A stretch of DNA of 64,000 nucleotides from Clostridium lacusfryxellense (GCF_018861735.1 NZ_JAHLEB010000020.1:22578-86577); one strand, 5' to 3'; shown: positions 17,786-28,245, counted from the first letter of the stretch. Notes: generated from the sequence alone by a model not told the origin. Numbers and translations are program-made.

Positions 17786-20700
17786 TTAAACAAATAAATC
17801 TTCAATGTCATTGCGGCTCATCTGAGAGATCAATAATTCTGCTCCTGTTTCCTCATTAATAACACTTTGCGAAATTTCTTTTTTCTGTTGTTGTAGTTTA
17901 AATATTTTTTCTTCTATGGTTCCTCTCGCTATTAGTTTTATAACCTCAACTGTTTTTTTCTGTCCAATTCTATGAGCCCTATCTGTAGCTTGCTCTTCCA
18001 CAGCTGGATTCCACCAAGGATCAAAATGTATTACCATATCTGCACCTGTAAGATTTATGCCCGTACCCCCTGCTTTTAAAGAAATTAAGAATACCTGTGA
18101 TTCCCCTTGATTAAAATTTTTAACCATATCAACTCTTTTTTCAGCCTTAGTTGATCCATCTAGATACATATATTCTATGTCTTTCTCATCAAGTCTTATT
18201 GAAATGTTCTTTAATACCCTTGTAAATTGAGAAAATATTAATATCCTGTGGCCTTCTTCTAGGCTATTATCTAAAATCTCATCTAGAGCTTCCATTTTTC
18301 CACTACCTCCATTATAATTTTCAATGAAAGTCGAAGGGTCACAGCATATCTGTCTTAGCCTTGTTAATATTGATAATACTTTAAACTTGCTTTTATTGAA
18401 ACCTTTTGCCTGAATATCCTCTTCAAGTTCTCCTTTTGCATCCTTTAAATATGCTAAATATACCTTTTTTTGTTGCTCTGTCATTTCTACTGAAATTCTA
18501 TGTTCTATTTTAGATGGCAAATCTTTTGCGACCTCGACCTTTGTGCGCCTAAGTATAAATGGTTTTACATGATTATTTAGTTCTTTAAGTGCCTTCTCGT
18601 TTCCATCTTTCACAATTGGCGTTTCATATTTTTTTGAAAAAGCACTGTGATTTAACATATATCCAGGCATTATAAAATCAAAAATCGACCAAAGTTCAGT
18701 AAGAGAATTTTCAATTGGAGTCCCTGTAAGTGCGAATTTACATAAAGAATTTATACTTTTTACAGCATGAGAATTTTGTGAATTAAAATTTTTGATAAAC
18801 TGTGCTTCATCTAAGAAACAATGCCTAAATTTTATTTTTTCATAATCTTCAAGGTCACGCCTAATAAGGGCATAAGAAGTAATAACTACATCGGATTCAT
18901 TAATATTAAGTTTTTGCTGATCTCTTGTGTTTTTATTTCCTGATATTACTATGCAATTTAGCGTTGGTGCAAATTTCTCTATTTCATCCTTCCAATTATA
19001 TACAACAGATGTAGGGCATATTACAAGGGAAGGTTGTTTGTTATCATTTACCTCAACTTCTGATTGAATAAACGCTATTGCTTGAAGTGTTTTACCAAGT
19101 CCCATCTCATCTGCAAGTATTCCTCCAAATCCACAACTAGATAGAGTTTTCAACCACTTAAATCCTATCTTTTGATAATCTCTCATTATTTTTTCTAAAG
19201 ATTTAGGTACTTCGGCTTTAAACTCTACTACGTCTAGTGCAGTATTAACTAAGTCTTTAAATTTTTTATTTGTTCCCACAAAACCCATCTGTTCTCGTTT
19301 TAATTTTTCTTCTATGTATATGGCATTATATTTAGAAAGTAGAATCTTATTTTTTGAAATATCTTTATCCTTAATATTAAGATACTCCATCATTTGAGCC
19401 ACTTTAATTATATTATTTGAATCTAATAATACAAAACTTCCATTTTTAAGTCTATGATATTTTCTTTTTTCTTTTAAGGATGCGAAGATACTACTAAGTT
19501 CAATATTATCTACACCCTCAATGCTAAAACTAAATTCTAAAAGATTATCTTTATTAAGTGTTATATTTGACTTATATCCAGAGCTACCATGTACCTTAAT
19601 TTTTTTAAATTCTTCAGAATAATATACCTCTGCCATTTCCTGAAGCTTCTCTAGTCCAGAAATCAAAAACTTTAGAAGTTTATCTTCATCTATAATTTCA
19701 AAACCGCTATTTGTTCTGACAAATCCAAATTCATGAAACTGATTTATGATGTTCATTTCCGTGTCCAAGTCTCTTATAAGTGCTTTACCATCCTCTGCTT
19801 TATTTGCCGTACTATTAAAAGGATCTATTTCTATATCCCCATACTTAAAAGTTATTAATACCTCTACATTTTCAGATTTTTTTTCAAAATATACAATTGC
19901 CTGAAGCTCTTTTATATAAAATTGATCTTGCAACGTTGTATCAATGGCAACTTTTTTACTTATTTTATTTAAAGTAGGAAGCACAAATGAAGCTACATCA
20001 TCTTTTTCCTCTTCATAAAATTCTATAAAACTATTTTTTTCTTCTTTGAATCTATTATAAAAAGGCAAATATGCATTCTTTTGATCAATAGGTAGTTCAT
20101 ATATTGTACCTTCATAAAAAAAGAATTGACCATCTAAACAAAGTGCAGTAGGCATATTCTGCTTTTGTTCTAGTATAAATTTATTATTTTCTCTATTAAT
20201 TTGAAATTCTAGTGGCATTGGTTCCTTAGCTATACTCACATTATTATATGTTTCACCGTCTATCGCTACGGTAAGTTCTCTATTATATAAGCACCTAAAT
20301 AATCTTTTAAGCATACTATCAGTAAAATAAGCTTTTTTACCAGATAGAAACCTTATTGCATTACCCCTGTATGTATCTGCAGCTCCAGCGACAACCTGTA
20401 GTTCACTTGTCTCCTTAAATAACTCAATGATGTCTAAATCCTCATCTCTAAACGAATGTACATAAGGATTGTATGTGAACTTTTTTCCGAATTCCATTGA
20501 TTCAACACTTTTATTATAACAATTAAAAAATTCTTTTATATTTTTAACTACATAAAGTTTATCCTCACCAACTTTAAGACTAACAAAAGATTTTCTGCTA
20601 TCATTATTAAGCTCATACTCATATTTTATATCTAAATTTAAATATATTTTTGCTCTTGGAGCGCTAGTTATATTATTAGTTATTTGTTTAATTAAATTAT

Positions 20701-21061
20701 TGGTTTTAGCCATCTTCTTTTCTTTAATAATTTGATCTTTTTCATGATAAAATTTAAGTAAGGTAGCAACAACATGTTTACACATATTTCTCTGTCCATA
20801 ATAACCAAAACCAAACTTATTACTACAATCACAACTATAATTCATAAAAAAATCAATATTATCAAAACTTACATCCACTTTATACAAAGTAAAATTTGAA
20901 GATTCCACAGTCGAAATTATATCAGTTTCTGTATAGTCTTCTCGCTCTTTTATTTCTACATCCATATTCTTAACTTTATTATTTAAATAATATTGTATTC
21001 CACTTTTATAAATAGCCTTGTTAGTTCTTTTACGTATAATATCTTCATCAATATCTATCAA
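17786..21061 (-). CDS. SWIM zinc-finger SNF2-family DEAD/DEAH helicase
   Basis: About 1091 residues. The N-terminal third carries a SWIM zinc finger (CDC, then CKHVV near residue 95). The C-terminal 450 residues form an SNF2 ATPase with GGILADEMGLGKTLQAIAF (Walker A), DEAQFIKN, LTGTPIENS, GGTGINLTGAD and RAHRIGQKKTV. Bacterial proteins of this plan are RapA/HepA-like and may remodel RNA polymerase or DNA-protein complexes. The TTG at 21061 has a proper distance from GGGGTGA; an in-frame GTG at 21070 overlaps that site. It stands alone between terminators. Confidence 0.9.
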   Translation of the reverse strand: MIDIDEDIIRKRTNKAIYKSGIQYYLNNKVKNMDVEIKEREDYTETDIISTVESSNFTLYKVDVSFDNIDFFMNYSCDCSNKFGFGYYGQRNMCKHVVATLLKFYHEKDQIIKEKKMAKTNNLIKQITNNITSAPRAKIYLNLDIKYEYELNNDSRKSFVSLKVGEDKLYVVKNIKEFFNCYNKSVESMEFGKKFTYNPYVHSFRDEDLDIIELFKETSELQVVAGAADTYRGNAIRFLSGKKAYFTDSMLKRLFRCLYNRELTVAIDGETYNNVSIAKEPMPLEFQINRENNKFILEQKQNMPTALCLDGQFFFYEGTIYELPIDQKNAYLPFYNRFKEEKNSFIEFYEEEKDDVASFVLPTLNKISKKVAIDTTLQDQFYIKELQAIVYFEKKSENVEVLITFKYGDIEIDPFNSTANKAEDGKALIRDLDTEMNIINQFHEFGFVRTNSGFEIIDEDKLLKFLISGLEKLQEMAEVYYSEEFKKIKVHGSSGYKSNITLNKDNLLEFSFSIEGVDNIELSSIFASLKEKRKYHRLKNGSFVLLDSNNIIKVAQMMEYLNIKDKDISKNKILLSKYNAIYIEEKLKREQMGFVGTNKKFKDLVNTALDVVEFKAEVPKSLEKIMRDYQKIGFKWLKTLSSCGFGGILADEMGLGKTLQAIAFIQSEVEVNDNKQPSLVICPTSVVYNWKDEIEKFAPTLNCIVISGNKNTRDQQKLNINESDVVITSYALIRRDLEDYEKIKFRHCFLDEAQFIKNFNSQNSHAVKSINSLCKFALTGTPIENSLTELWSIFDFIMPGYMLNHSAFSKKYETPIVKDGNEKALKELNNHVKPFILRRTKVEVAKDLPSKIEHRISVEMTEQQKKVYLAYLKDAKGELEEDIQAKGFNKSKFKVLSILTRLRQICCDPSTFIENYNGGSGKMEALDEILDNSLEEGHRILIFSQFTRVLKNISIRLDEKDIEYMYLDGSTKAEKRVDMVKNFNQGESQVFLISLKAGGTGINLTGADMVIHFDPWWNPAVEEQATDRAHRIGQKKTVEVIKLIARGTIEEKIFKLQQQKKEISQSVINEETGAELLISQMSRNDIEDLFV

Positions 21062-21160
21062 AAATTTCACCCCATCGAGTTTTTCTAGTTGCAGTATCTT
21101 TATCTTATGATTATTTACCTTAACTATTATTATATACTATAATAACAATTGTTACAGATT

Positions 21161-21190
21161 AAAAAACACACCCAAAGTAATTGAGTGTGC
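21161..21190 (-). terminator. Terminator of the cold-shock gene
   Basis: On the minus strand CACACTC pairs with GGGTGTG across a short loop and is followed by TTTTTT. It lies about 45 bases after the csp stop codon. Confidence 0.75.
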
Positions 21191-21232
21191 CAAATTATAT
21201 TCATTTATAATATGATAGAGCATAAATATATT

Positions 21233-21436
21233 TTAAAATTTTTGTACATTAGATGCTTGAGGTCCCTTTGGTGCCTTTACTACGTCAAATTGTACTTCTT
21301 CACCTTCATGCAAATCTTTTCTTGGTCCTTCTTCTTTTATTGCTAAATGGTGGACAAATACATCTTCACCATCTTGACCTGATATAAATCCATATCCTCT
21401 TTCTACATCATACCACTTTACTATACCTGTTTGCAT
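21233..21436 (-). CDS. Cold-shock protein (CspA family)
   Basis: This 67-residue protein is a single cold-shock domain with both RNA-binding motifs, GYGFISGQ (RNP1) and VFVHHLAI (RNP2). Such proteins bind single-stranded RNA and DNA and act as RNA chaperones. Start at ATG after AAGGAGG, and it has its own terminator. The 160-base upstream region is A/T-rich and could hold a cold-responsive leader, but I cannot identify one. Confidence 0.95.
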   Translation of the reverse strand: MQTGIVKWYDVERGYGFISGQDGEDVFVHHLAIKEEGPRKDLHEGEEVQFDVVKAPKGPQASNVQKF

Positions 21437-21570
21437 ATATTTACCTCCTTATCGCACTCTGAAATATATAATTTTTCAAAGTTTAGATATAGTATTCGCT
21501 ATAAACAACTAACTAATACTTTTAATAAACATAAACTATAACATCGACAATAAAATTAATTTTTATACAA

Positions 21571-21614
21571 TAAAAAAAGCAATCCCGACATATTAACTAT
21601 ATGCTAGAATTGCT
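21571..21614 (-). terminator. Terminator of the tRNA pair
   Basis: On the minus strand AGCAATTC pairs with GGGATTGCT and is followed by TTTTTTTATT, about 35 bases after the 3' end of the tRNA-Gln gene. Confidence 0.75.
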
Positions 21615-21648
21615 TATATTTATTTTTTAATAATCATTTAAAAATGTT

Positions 21649-21723
21649 TGGCTAGGATGGCAGGATTCGAACCTGCGGATGCCAGAGTCAGAGTCTAGTG
21701 CCTTACCACTTGGCTACACCCCA
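21649..21723 (-). tRNA. tRNA-Gln (anticodon CUG)
   Basis: The minus strand gives a 75-base cloverleaf beginning TGGGGTG and ending with encoded CCA. The acceptor, D, anticodon and T stems pair, and the T loop is TTCGAAT. The anticodon loop CTCTGAC places CTG at positions 34-36, reading CAG glutamine codons. It follows tRNA-Glu by 14 bases, in the same transcript. Confidence 0.93.
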
Positions 21724-21737
21724 ATAGAACAAATTAA

Positions 21738-21812
21738 TGGTGACTCCTAGGGGAATTGAACCCCTGATTCCACCGTGAGAGGGTGGTGTCTTAACCTCTT
21801 GACCAAGGAGCC
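21738..21812 (-). tRNA. tRNA-Glu (anticodon CUC)
   Basis: This 75-base cloverleaf on the minus strand starts GGCTCCT and ends with encoded CCA. The anticodon stem CCACC/GGTGG encloses CTCTCAC, giving CTC, which reads GAG. Both tRNAs here carry C at position 34, reading the G-ending codons that are rare in this A/T-rich genome; presumably U34 isoacceptors exist elsewhere. Confidence 0.93.
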
Positions 21813-21870
21813 TTATAGGTAGTACTTATTTGCACTACGAGATATAGTATACCTCGTAATGTAGTATAAG

Positions 21871-23628
21871 TCAAATGTTTTTTAAAATATTATTAATATC
21901 GTTACTAACCTTTCCCCTTTCATCATAAACCCAATCTACATCAAATTCTAATTTGAACTTTTTAGAAAATGAATAATACATATTTATCTTTTGATAATAT
22001 ATTTCCAAATCATCTAAATTACCTTTTAAATTTTCTGGTTTAAATAAACTCTTTTGTTTATAAACAAATAATTCTTCTACATTTTTTAAAAATGTCTCCA
22101 TTAATTCTTCTCTCGATATGTCAAATGGTATTTTTAATAAATCCCATTGAACTTCTTGCTTTAACTTGTAATTTTTTATTCTATCTAAAATTATTATATA
22201 ATCGTTAATATCCATCTTAGTATAATAGTATAATTTCTCTTCTCTTGTACTCCATAAAACTAATTTTTCAATTAACGGTAACCCTTTAATCTTTACTAAA
22301 ACATCTGATGGTCCAATAACAGCTTTTTTTATTTCTTCATCCGTAACCTCTAATCTAGACTTAATGAAATCTTGAGTATTTCCAGCGCTAGCTACATACC
22401 CTACCTCGTATATACCTCTACGACCTGCACGTCCAGCAACTTGCTTTACCTCTTGGGATGTCAGTTCTCGTATTTCTTCACCATCAAACTTTTTTATACT
22501 CATAAAAATAATCCTTCTAATAGGTAAATTAACTCCCATACCAATTGCGTCAGTAGTTACTAAAACTTTCGCCACCTTATTTATAAATTGTTCATACTGC
22601 ATTTTTCTAACTTCTGGTGGTAAATCCCCATATATTACGCTAGTTTTAATACCTATACTAGAATACCTCTGCGCTATCTCCAATACTCTCTTTTTAGAAA
22701 ACACTACAATTGCATCGCCTTCTTGAATATCATTATAATTAAAATCTATGTTTTCAGCTTTTAATGGAATATTCCTTGTATATTCTTGTATATTATACTT
22801 ATCCCCACAGTCATTTATAATTGTCTCAAGTATATTTTTTGCATTAGCAGCTCCGCATATATGAATTTCACCACATCTTAATCCGAGTAATGCCTTACTC
22901 CATGCCATTCCCCTATGCTGATCTTTAATCATTTGAATCTCATCAATTACAGCTATATCATAATATTCCTTTAAATTAACCTTTTCTATTGTACACGAAG
23001 TATGCGACGAACCAATATTTAATATTTCTTCCTCTCCAGTTAATAGATCACATATTATTCCCTCATTATTCAATTTTTCAAAATTCTCTAAAGCAAGAAT
23101 TCTCAGGGGTGCCAAATATACACCCTTTTGTGCTTTTTTTAGACGTTCTACAGCATTATATGTTTTACCGGTATTCGTATCACCTAAATGAATATAAATC
23201 ATTCTATCCATACTTCTAGCCTCTACATACTCATCCTTAGGGTTATCCGGAAAATTTTCCTCAAACTCCTTAATAACTAATTCAGGTATATGTTGCTTTG
23301 TAAGTAATATCATGAACCCATAATTTAAAAAAGCATCATAATTTCCTCTTAAAACATGATAAAACTCATAATCAGTAGCATTCCTATTGTTATAATCCTC
23401 TAGCATTATTTTCGATATATCTTCTAACAATTCCCCATATTTATCATATACATTTTTAAAATCCTTGAATCCTTCATTTTCCATCTCTTTAATTTTTTTC
23501 AACTTTTTTCTTATTGCTGTTTCATGTTCAATAAGAGCTCCTGGCTTTGAATGATGAACTATCTCTTCAATCTGGCTAATCTGACTCTTTAATTTTTTAA
23601 ATTCTCTTTGAGATACATTTTTTTTCAT
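21871..23628 (-). CDS. Suv3-type ATP-dependent RNA helicase
   Basis: This 585-residue superfamily 2 helicase resembles mitochondrial SUV3, the helicase of the RNA degradosome. After a 150-residue N-terminal extension it has GDTNTGKTYNA (Walker A), GVYLAPLRILALE, DEIQMIKD (motif II), IYGDLPPEVR, VTTDAIGMGVNLPIRRIIF and QVAGRAGRRG (motif VI). The order and spacing follow Suv3 closely, unlike DEAD-box or RecQ proteins. The short C-terminal region probably contains the Suv3 C-terminal domain. It lies just upstream of two tRNA genes. An RNA turnover role is inferred from the family. Confidence 0.85.
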   Translation of the reverse strand: MKKNVSQREFKKLKSQISQIEEIVHHSKPGALIEHETAIRKKLKKIKEMENEGFKDFKNVYDKYGELLEDISKIMLEDYNNRNATDYEFYHVLRGNYDAFLNYGFMILLTKQHIPELVIKEFEENFPDNPKDEYVEARSMDRMIYIHLGDTNTGKTYNAVERLKKAQKGVYLAPLRILALENFEKLNNEGIICDLLTGEEEILNIGSSHTSCTIEKVNLKEYYDIAVIDEIQMIKDQHRGMAWSKALLGLRCGEIHICGAANAKNILETIINDCGDKYNIQEYTRNIPLKAENIDFNYNDIQEGDAIVVFSKKRVLEIAQRYSSIGIKTSVIYGDLPPEVRKMQYEQFINKVAKVLVTTDAIGMGVNLPIRRIIFMSIKKFDGEEIRELTSQEVKQVAGRAGRRGIYEVGYVASAGNTQDFIKSRLEVTDEEIKKAVIGPSDVLVKIKGLPLIEKLVLWSTREEKLYYYTKMDINDYIIILDRIKNYKLKQEVQWDLLKIPFDISREELMETFLKNVEELFVYKQKSLFKPENLKGNLDDLEIYYQKINMYYSFSKKFKLEFDVDWVYDERGKVSNDINNILKNI

Positions 23629-23748
23629 ATCTTATCCTCCAACTAATCTTTTAATTATATATAAACATTGTACAATTAAAATTATTTACTAAATATATGT
23701 CATGAAAATATCTTTATTCATATATTACTCATAAAGGGGTGATTTTAT

Positions 23749-24774
23749 ATGTTTAATTATAATAAATTAGCAGATATCGTGTTTGAAGGTGGTGGGATTA
23801 AGGGAATCGGACTTGTAGGTGCTTTAAAAACATTTGAATTAAAAGGGTATAACTTTAAAAATATCTGTGGAAATTCTGCTGGCTCCATTGTAGCTGCACT
23901 TCTTGCAGTAGGCTACGACGCTAATGAGATAAAGAAATTAATGTTTAGTCTAGACTACACAAAAATTTGTGATAAAAATAGGTTTAATATACCGTTATTC
24001 TCTAATACTCGAAATTTACTTTTTAAAAAGGGTATTTATAAAGGAGATTATATAAAAAACTGGATTGATGATGCTCTATCTTATAAGCTTAAGAGTAGGA
24101 ACAAAAAAAAAGTGACCTTTGGAGATTTAATAATTCCAAATGAAAAGGGTATCCTTTTAAAAAGCAACAAATATAAGAGAAAATATAAACTTCACATTAT
24201 AGCAACGGACATAACTAGCGGAAAAATGTTAATTCTTCCTGAAGACATCGAGGAATTTGGGATGAATCCTGATGATCTCGAGGTAAGTCTGGCGATTAGA
24301 ATGAGTATATCTATTCCCTATTTTTTTCAACCAGTAACCTTAAATAATATAAACACTAATAAAAAATCTCTCATTGTTGATGGTGGAGTTTTAAGCAATT
24401 ACCCCGTTTGGATTTTTGATAACGATATCCCTCACTGGCCAACTATCGGTCTTAAACTAGGAGGAAACAAAGAATTACGAGAACATAAAATTACAAATAT
24501 ATTGAATTTCACCAGTTCTATAATTGAGACAATGCTTGAAGCACAGGATGATATTCATATAAGAGAAATGGATTTTCTTCGTACAGTAAAAATTGATACC
24601 CTTGATATTAAAACCACAGATTTTAATATATCTATAAAAAAAATTACTGATTTATATAACTCTGGTGAAAAGTGCGCGCGTGAATTTCTTGATAGTTGGG
24701 ATAAAAACTATAAAAGACATCAAATGCTCAGAGGAAATTCATTTAATAGCGATAGAATTTCTAACTTTATATAA
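23749..24774 (+). CDS. Patatin-like phospholipase
   Basis: This 341-residue protein has the patatin oxyanion motif GGGIKG (residues 14-19), the nucleophile elbow GNSAG with Ser43, and the DGG of the catalytic Asp in VDGGVLSNYP. It is expected to be a cytoplasmic or membrane-associated lipid acyl hydrolase. No signal peptide is visible. Start at ATG after AAGGGGTGA. It is a single gene ended by a strong terminator; no neighbouring gene suggests a defence role. Confidence 0.88.
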   Translation: MFNYNKLADIVFEGGGIKGIGLVGALKTFELKGYNFKNICGNSAGSIVAALLAVGYDANEIKKLMFSLDYTKICDKNRFNIPLFSNTRNLLFKKGIYKGDYIKNWIDDALSYKLKSRNKKKVTFGDLIIPNEKGILLKSNKYKRKYKLHIIATDITSGKMLILPEDIEEFGMNPDDLEVSLAIRMSISIPYFFQPVTLNNINTNKKSLIVDGGVLSNYPVWIFDNDIPHWPTIGLKLGGNKELREHKITNILNFTSSIIETMLEAQDDIHIREMDFLRTVKIDTLDIKTTDFNISIKKITDLYNSGEKCAREFLDSWDKNYKRHQMLRGNSFNSDRISNFI

Positions 24775-24800
24775 AATAGTTTATATTATTTGCATAAAAA

Positions 24801-24845
24801 CAAAACGCATATCAGGTATAATTCGCCTGATATGCGTTTTGTTTT
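24801..24845. terminator. Bidirectional terminator between patatin and argH
   Basis: CAAAACGCATATCAGG (24801-24816) pairs perfectly with CCTGATATGCGTTTTG (24826-24841). The stem itself supplies T runs on both strands, so it can end both convergent transcripts. Confidence 0.88.
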
Positions 24846-24876
24846 AAGAGTTATTTCACAATAAATTAGGTGCTAT

Positions 24877-26190
24877 TTACATTTCCTTTTTTATACCCCT
24901 ACTTAAAGTGTTCTCATAGTCTATAAATTCATATACATCCTCATTAAACAGTTCACTAAAGCCCTTAAGTTCTACTAAGGTTAAATCCTCTATGGCAGTA
25001 TGTTTTTTCTCACAGTGAATAACAATAGTACCTATAACTGCATGTGCATCTCTAAATGCCATTCCATTTTTCACAAGGTAATCTGCAGCTTCTGTAGCAT
25101 TTAAAAATCCTCTTTTAACTGCAGCTCGCATATTATCTTTTTTTACTTTTAAAGATCTTAACATTTCATTCATAACCTTTATGCAGCTTAAAACTGTGTC
25201 AACTGCGTCAAAAAAGGGTTCTTTATCTTCTTGCATATCTTTATTATAAGCAAGTGGTATTCCCTTCATAGTAGTAAGAAGGCCCATTAAGTCTCCGTAT
25301 ACTCTTCCAGTTTTCCCTCTTATTAATTCTGCAGCATCTGGATTTCTTTTCTGTGGCATTATGCTACTACCAGTAGAAAATTGATCGCTAATTTCAATAA
25401 AATCAAACTCTTTTGTACTCCATAAAATAAATTCTTCACTTAATCTACTTAAATGCATCATTATTATAGAAAAACCTGATAGTAGTTCTAATAAGTAATC
25501 TCTATCACTTACACCATCCATAAAATTATCAACAGGTTTTTTAAACCCTAGTTCTGTAGTTGTAAATCCTCTATCAGTATCATAAGTTGTTCCAGCAAGT
25601 GCACAACATCCAAGAGGGTTTTCATCCATAATTTCGCTAGCACTCAAAAGCCTTTTCTTATCACGACTAAGCATATTGTAATATGCCATTATATGTTGCT
25701 TAAATGTAACTACCTGGGCTCTTTGCATATGTGTATATCCTGGCATAATAAATGCATTGTCATTTCCTAATTTAATAATAGTATTTAAAATATCATCTAA
25801 ATTATCAATAACCTCGCCAGCCTTACGTTTTGAATATAACCTCATATCAACTGCAACTTGATCATTTCTACTCCTCGCTGTATGAAGTTTTTTACCTACA
25901 TCACCCACTAGTTTTGTAAGTTGTATCTCCATAAAACTGTGTATATCTTCATAGTCGCCTTCAATTATAAGTTTACCTTCTTGAATATCTGATAAAATAG
26001 AATTTAGACCATTAACAATAGTTATACTTTCATCATTTGTTAAAATACTACATTTAGAAAGCATTTTAACATGAGCAATACTACCAATAATATCTTCATA
26101 ATATAACCTTTTATCAAAGCTTAGAGAACTATTAAAGTCCTCCATAAGCTTACTTTCTTTATCAATAAATCTTCCACCCCAAAGTTTCAT
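24877..26190 (-). CDS. argH: Argininosuccinate lyase
   Basis: This 437-residue fumarase/aspartase-superfamily enzyme splits argininosuccinate to arginine and fumarate. Visible motifs are the N-terminal LWGGRF, TARSRNDQVA, the signature GSSIMPQKRNPD and the TRD-like YTHMQRAQ. It has full family length. It is the last gene of an operon with argG, 37 bases upstream, and an amino-acid importer. The transcript ends at the hairpin at 24801-24841. Confidence 0.95.
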   Translation of the reverse strand: MKLWGGRFIDKESKLMEDFNSSLSFDKRLYYEDIIGSIAHVKMLSKCSILTNDESITIVNGLNSILSDIQEGKLIIEGDYEDIHSFMEIQLTKLVGDVGKKLHTARSRNDQVAVDMRLYSKRKAGEVIDNLDDILNTIIKLGNDNAFIMPGYTHMQRAQVVTFKQHIMAYYNMLSRDKKRLLSASEIMDENPLGCCALAGTTYDTDRGFTTTELGFKKPVDNFMDGVSDRDYLLELLSGFSIIMMHLSRLSEEFILWSTKEFDFIEISDQFSTGSSIMPQKRNPDAAELIRGKTGRVYGDLMGLLTTMKGIPLAYNKDMQEDKEPFFDAVDTVLSCIKVMNEMLRSLKVKKDNMRAAVKRGFLNATEAADYLVKNGMAFRDAHAVIGTIVIHCEKKHTAIEDLTLVELKGFSELFNEDVYEFIDYENTLSRGIKKEM

Positions 26191-26227
26191 ATTAACACCT
26201 GCTTTACTTTCTGTATATTTTGTAATT

Positions 26228-27433
26228 TTATTTGAAATTATTTAAATGTTTATAAGCTTTAATTTTACTTGGTAATGAGAATAAGTTAATAAACCCTTCT
26301 GCATCCTTATGATCATATAATACACTTGCTCCAAATGAAGATATACTTGCATCGTATAGTGCATTAGGTGATTCTTTACTCGCTACCATAATATTTCCTT
26401 TATATAGTTTCAATGTAACTGATCCTGTAACAGTTTCTTGAGTCGCATCTACAAATGCATCAAGAGCTTCTCTCATTGTAGTAAACCAAAGTCCATCATA
26501 AACTAATTCTCCATATTTCTGTGATATTGAATATTTAAAGTGAAGTGTATCTTTATCTATAGTGATTTCCTCTAGTTCCTTATGAGCTGCATAAAGAACA
26601 GTACCACCAGGTGTTTCATATATTCCTCTTGATTTCATTCCAACAAGTCTATTCTCTACTAAATCAACTACACCTATACCATTTTCTCCACCAATTTTAT
26701 TTAATATCTTAACGATATCTATTGGTTCAAGTTCAACTCCGTTAACTTTTGTAGCAATACCCTTTTCAAAATATATATCTACAAGAGTAGGTTCATCTGG
26801 AGCTTGTTCTGGAGGTGTAACCATTAGGTACATTTCTCTTTTGTGATCATTTTTAAAATCTTCAATATCTCCGCCTTCATGACTTGCATGCCATAAATTT
26901 TGATCAACTGAATATATTTTTTCTTTAGTAACAGTTATTTCTATTCCTCTAGCATTAGCATAATCTATAGCATCTTCTCTTGATTGTATATCCCAGATTC
27001 TCCAAGGAGCAATGATCTTAATAGATGGATCAATAGCTGCTATTGCAACTTCAAATCTAACCTGATCATTTCCTTTACCAGTACATCCGTGGCATATATA
27101 TTTTGCCCCTTCTTTATGTGCAATTTCCACAAGTTTTTTAGCAATTAATGGTCTTGCATAAGCTGTACCTAATAAATACTTTCCTTCATATGTAGCATTT
27201 GCTTTAACACCTTTAAATACATAATCTTTGATGAATTCAGCTGTTAGGTTCTCAATATATATTTTAACTGCGCCAGAACTCATAGCCTTTTTCTCTATTG
27301 CCGTCATATCATCTTCTTGTCCAACATTAATACACGCTGCTACAACATCCATATCATAGTTTTCCTTAAGCCAAGCTATTATAATAGAAGTATCTAATCC
27401 TCCTGAATATGCTAAAACTACTTTTTCTTTCAT
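26228..27433 (-). CDS. argG: Argininosuccinate synthase
   Basis: This 401-residue enzyme has the N-terminal pyrophosphatase-type ATP motif [10 protein letters not shown] and [15 protein letters not shown]. It joins citrulline and aspartate using ATP. ATG 27433 is chosen because AAGGGGAAA lies directly upstream; an in-frame TTG at 27451 would place the Shine-Dalgarno inside the gene. It lies 65 bases after the ATPase gene of the importer, with no terminator between, so it is read with that operon under the ArgR-like boxes near 29817. Confidence 0.95.
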   Translation of the reverse strand: MKEKVVLAYSGGLDTSIIIAWLKENYDMDVVAACINVGQEDDMTAIEKKAMSSGAVKIYIENLTAEFIKDYVFKGVKANATYEGKYLLGTAYARPLIAKKLVEIAHKEGAKYICHGCTGKGNDQVRFEVAIAAIDPSIKIIAPWRIWDIQSREDAIDYANARGIEITVTKEKIYSVDQNLWHASHEGGDIEDFKNDHKREMYLMVTPPEQAPDEPTLVDIYFEKGIATKVNGVELEPIDIVKILNKIGGENGIGVVDLVENRLVGMKSRGIYETPGGTVLYAAHKELEEITIDKDTLHFKYSISQKYGELVYDGLWFTTMREALDAFVDATQETVTGSVTLKLYKGNIMVASKESPNALYDASISSFGASVLYDHKDAEGFINLFSLPSKIKAYKHLNNFK

Positions 27434-27498
27434 TTTAATTTCCCCTTTCAAATTTGTTTTATTTTACTTTAGTTATTATTAATTAAATTGCTTTTACC

Positions 27499-28230
27499 CT
27501 AAAATATCTTATTCAAGAATTCCTTAGTCCGCTTTTCTTTAGGATTTTCAAAAAATTCTTGAGGTGTTCCCTCTTCTACTATTTTTCCACCATCCATGAA
27601 AATCACTCTGTCTGCTACTTCCTTTGCAAATCCCATTTCATGAGTTACAACTACCATTGTCATACCTTCTCTTGCAAGATCTTTCATTACTCCTAAAACT
27701 TCTCCAACTAGTTCTGGATCTAAAGAAGATGTGGGTTCATCAAATAACATTATATCTGGCCTCATAGCTAGTGACCTTGCTATAGCTACTCTTTGCTTTT
27801 GTCCACCTGATAACTTTGACGGGTAATCATCAACCTTTTCACTTAGACCTACCTTCTCAATAATTATCTCAGCTCTCTTTAATACTTCTTCTCTATTTTC
27901 ATGTTTAACTGTAATTGGAGCCTCAATAACATTTTGCATTACCGTCATATGATGGAATAGATTAAAGTTTTGAAATACCATTCCTACTTTTTCAATTGTA
28001 GTTCGCATATGCTTTTTGTTTTTAGCGTCAAGTTTTTCTCCTTCAATGAAAACCTCTCCCATATTAGGCACCTCAAGGTGATTTAGACACCTTAAGAATG
28101 TACTCTTTCCCGAACCCGAAGGCCCAATTATAACTAGTACCTCTCCCTTTTTAACAGTTACATTTAAATCTTCAAATACTGTTAGGCTACCAAATCTTTT
28201 AGTTAAATTTTTAGTTTCTATCATATACAT
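27499..28230 (-). CDS. Polar amino-acid ABC transporter, ATP-binding subunit
   Basis: This 243-residue ATPase of the GlnQ/HisP type has Walker [10 protein letters not shown], signature [17 protein letters not shown], Walker [15 protein letters not shown] and the switch His in VVVTHEMG. With the permease and binding protein upstream it forms an importer. Because the operon continues into argGH and starts with ArgR-like boxes, arginine, ornithine or citrulline are the likeliest substrates. Confidence 0.93.
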   Translation of the reverse strand: MYMIETKNLTKRFGSLTVFEDLNVTVKKGEVLVIIGPSGSGKSTFLRCLNHLEVPNMGEVFIEGEKLDAKNKKHMRTTIEKVGMVFQNFNLFHHMTVMQNVIEAPITVKHENREEVLKRAEIIIEKVGLSEKVDDYPSKLSGGQKQRVAIARSLAMRPDIMLFDEPTSSLDPELVGEVLGVMKDLAREGMTMVVVTHEMGFAKEVADRVIFMDGGKIVEEGTPQEFFENPKEKRTKEFLNKIF

Positions 28231-28245
28231 TCTGAATCACCTCTG

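Noticed and set aside
21871..23628. Suv3-like helicase with the SNF2 helicase as a joint defence locus
   Set aside because: They are separated by a cold-shock gene, two tRNA genes and several terminators, and neither carries a nuclease domain.
23749..24774. Patatin-like protein as an effector of a CBASS-type defence system
   Set aside because: No cyclase, HORMA, ubiquitin-like or TIR gene is adjacent, and the gene is isolated by its own promoter region and terminator.
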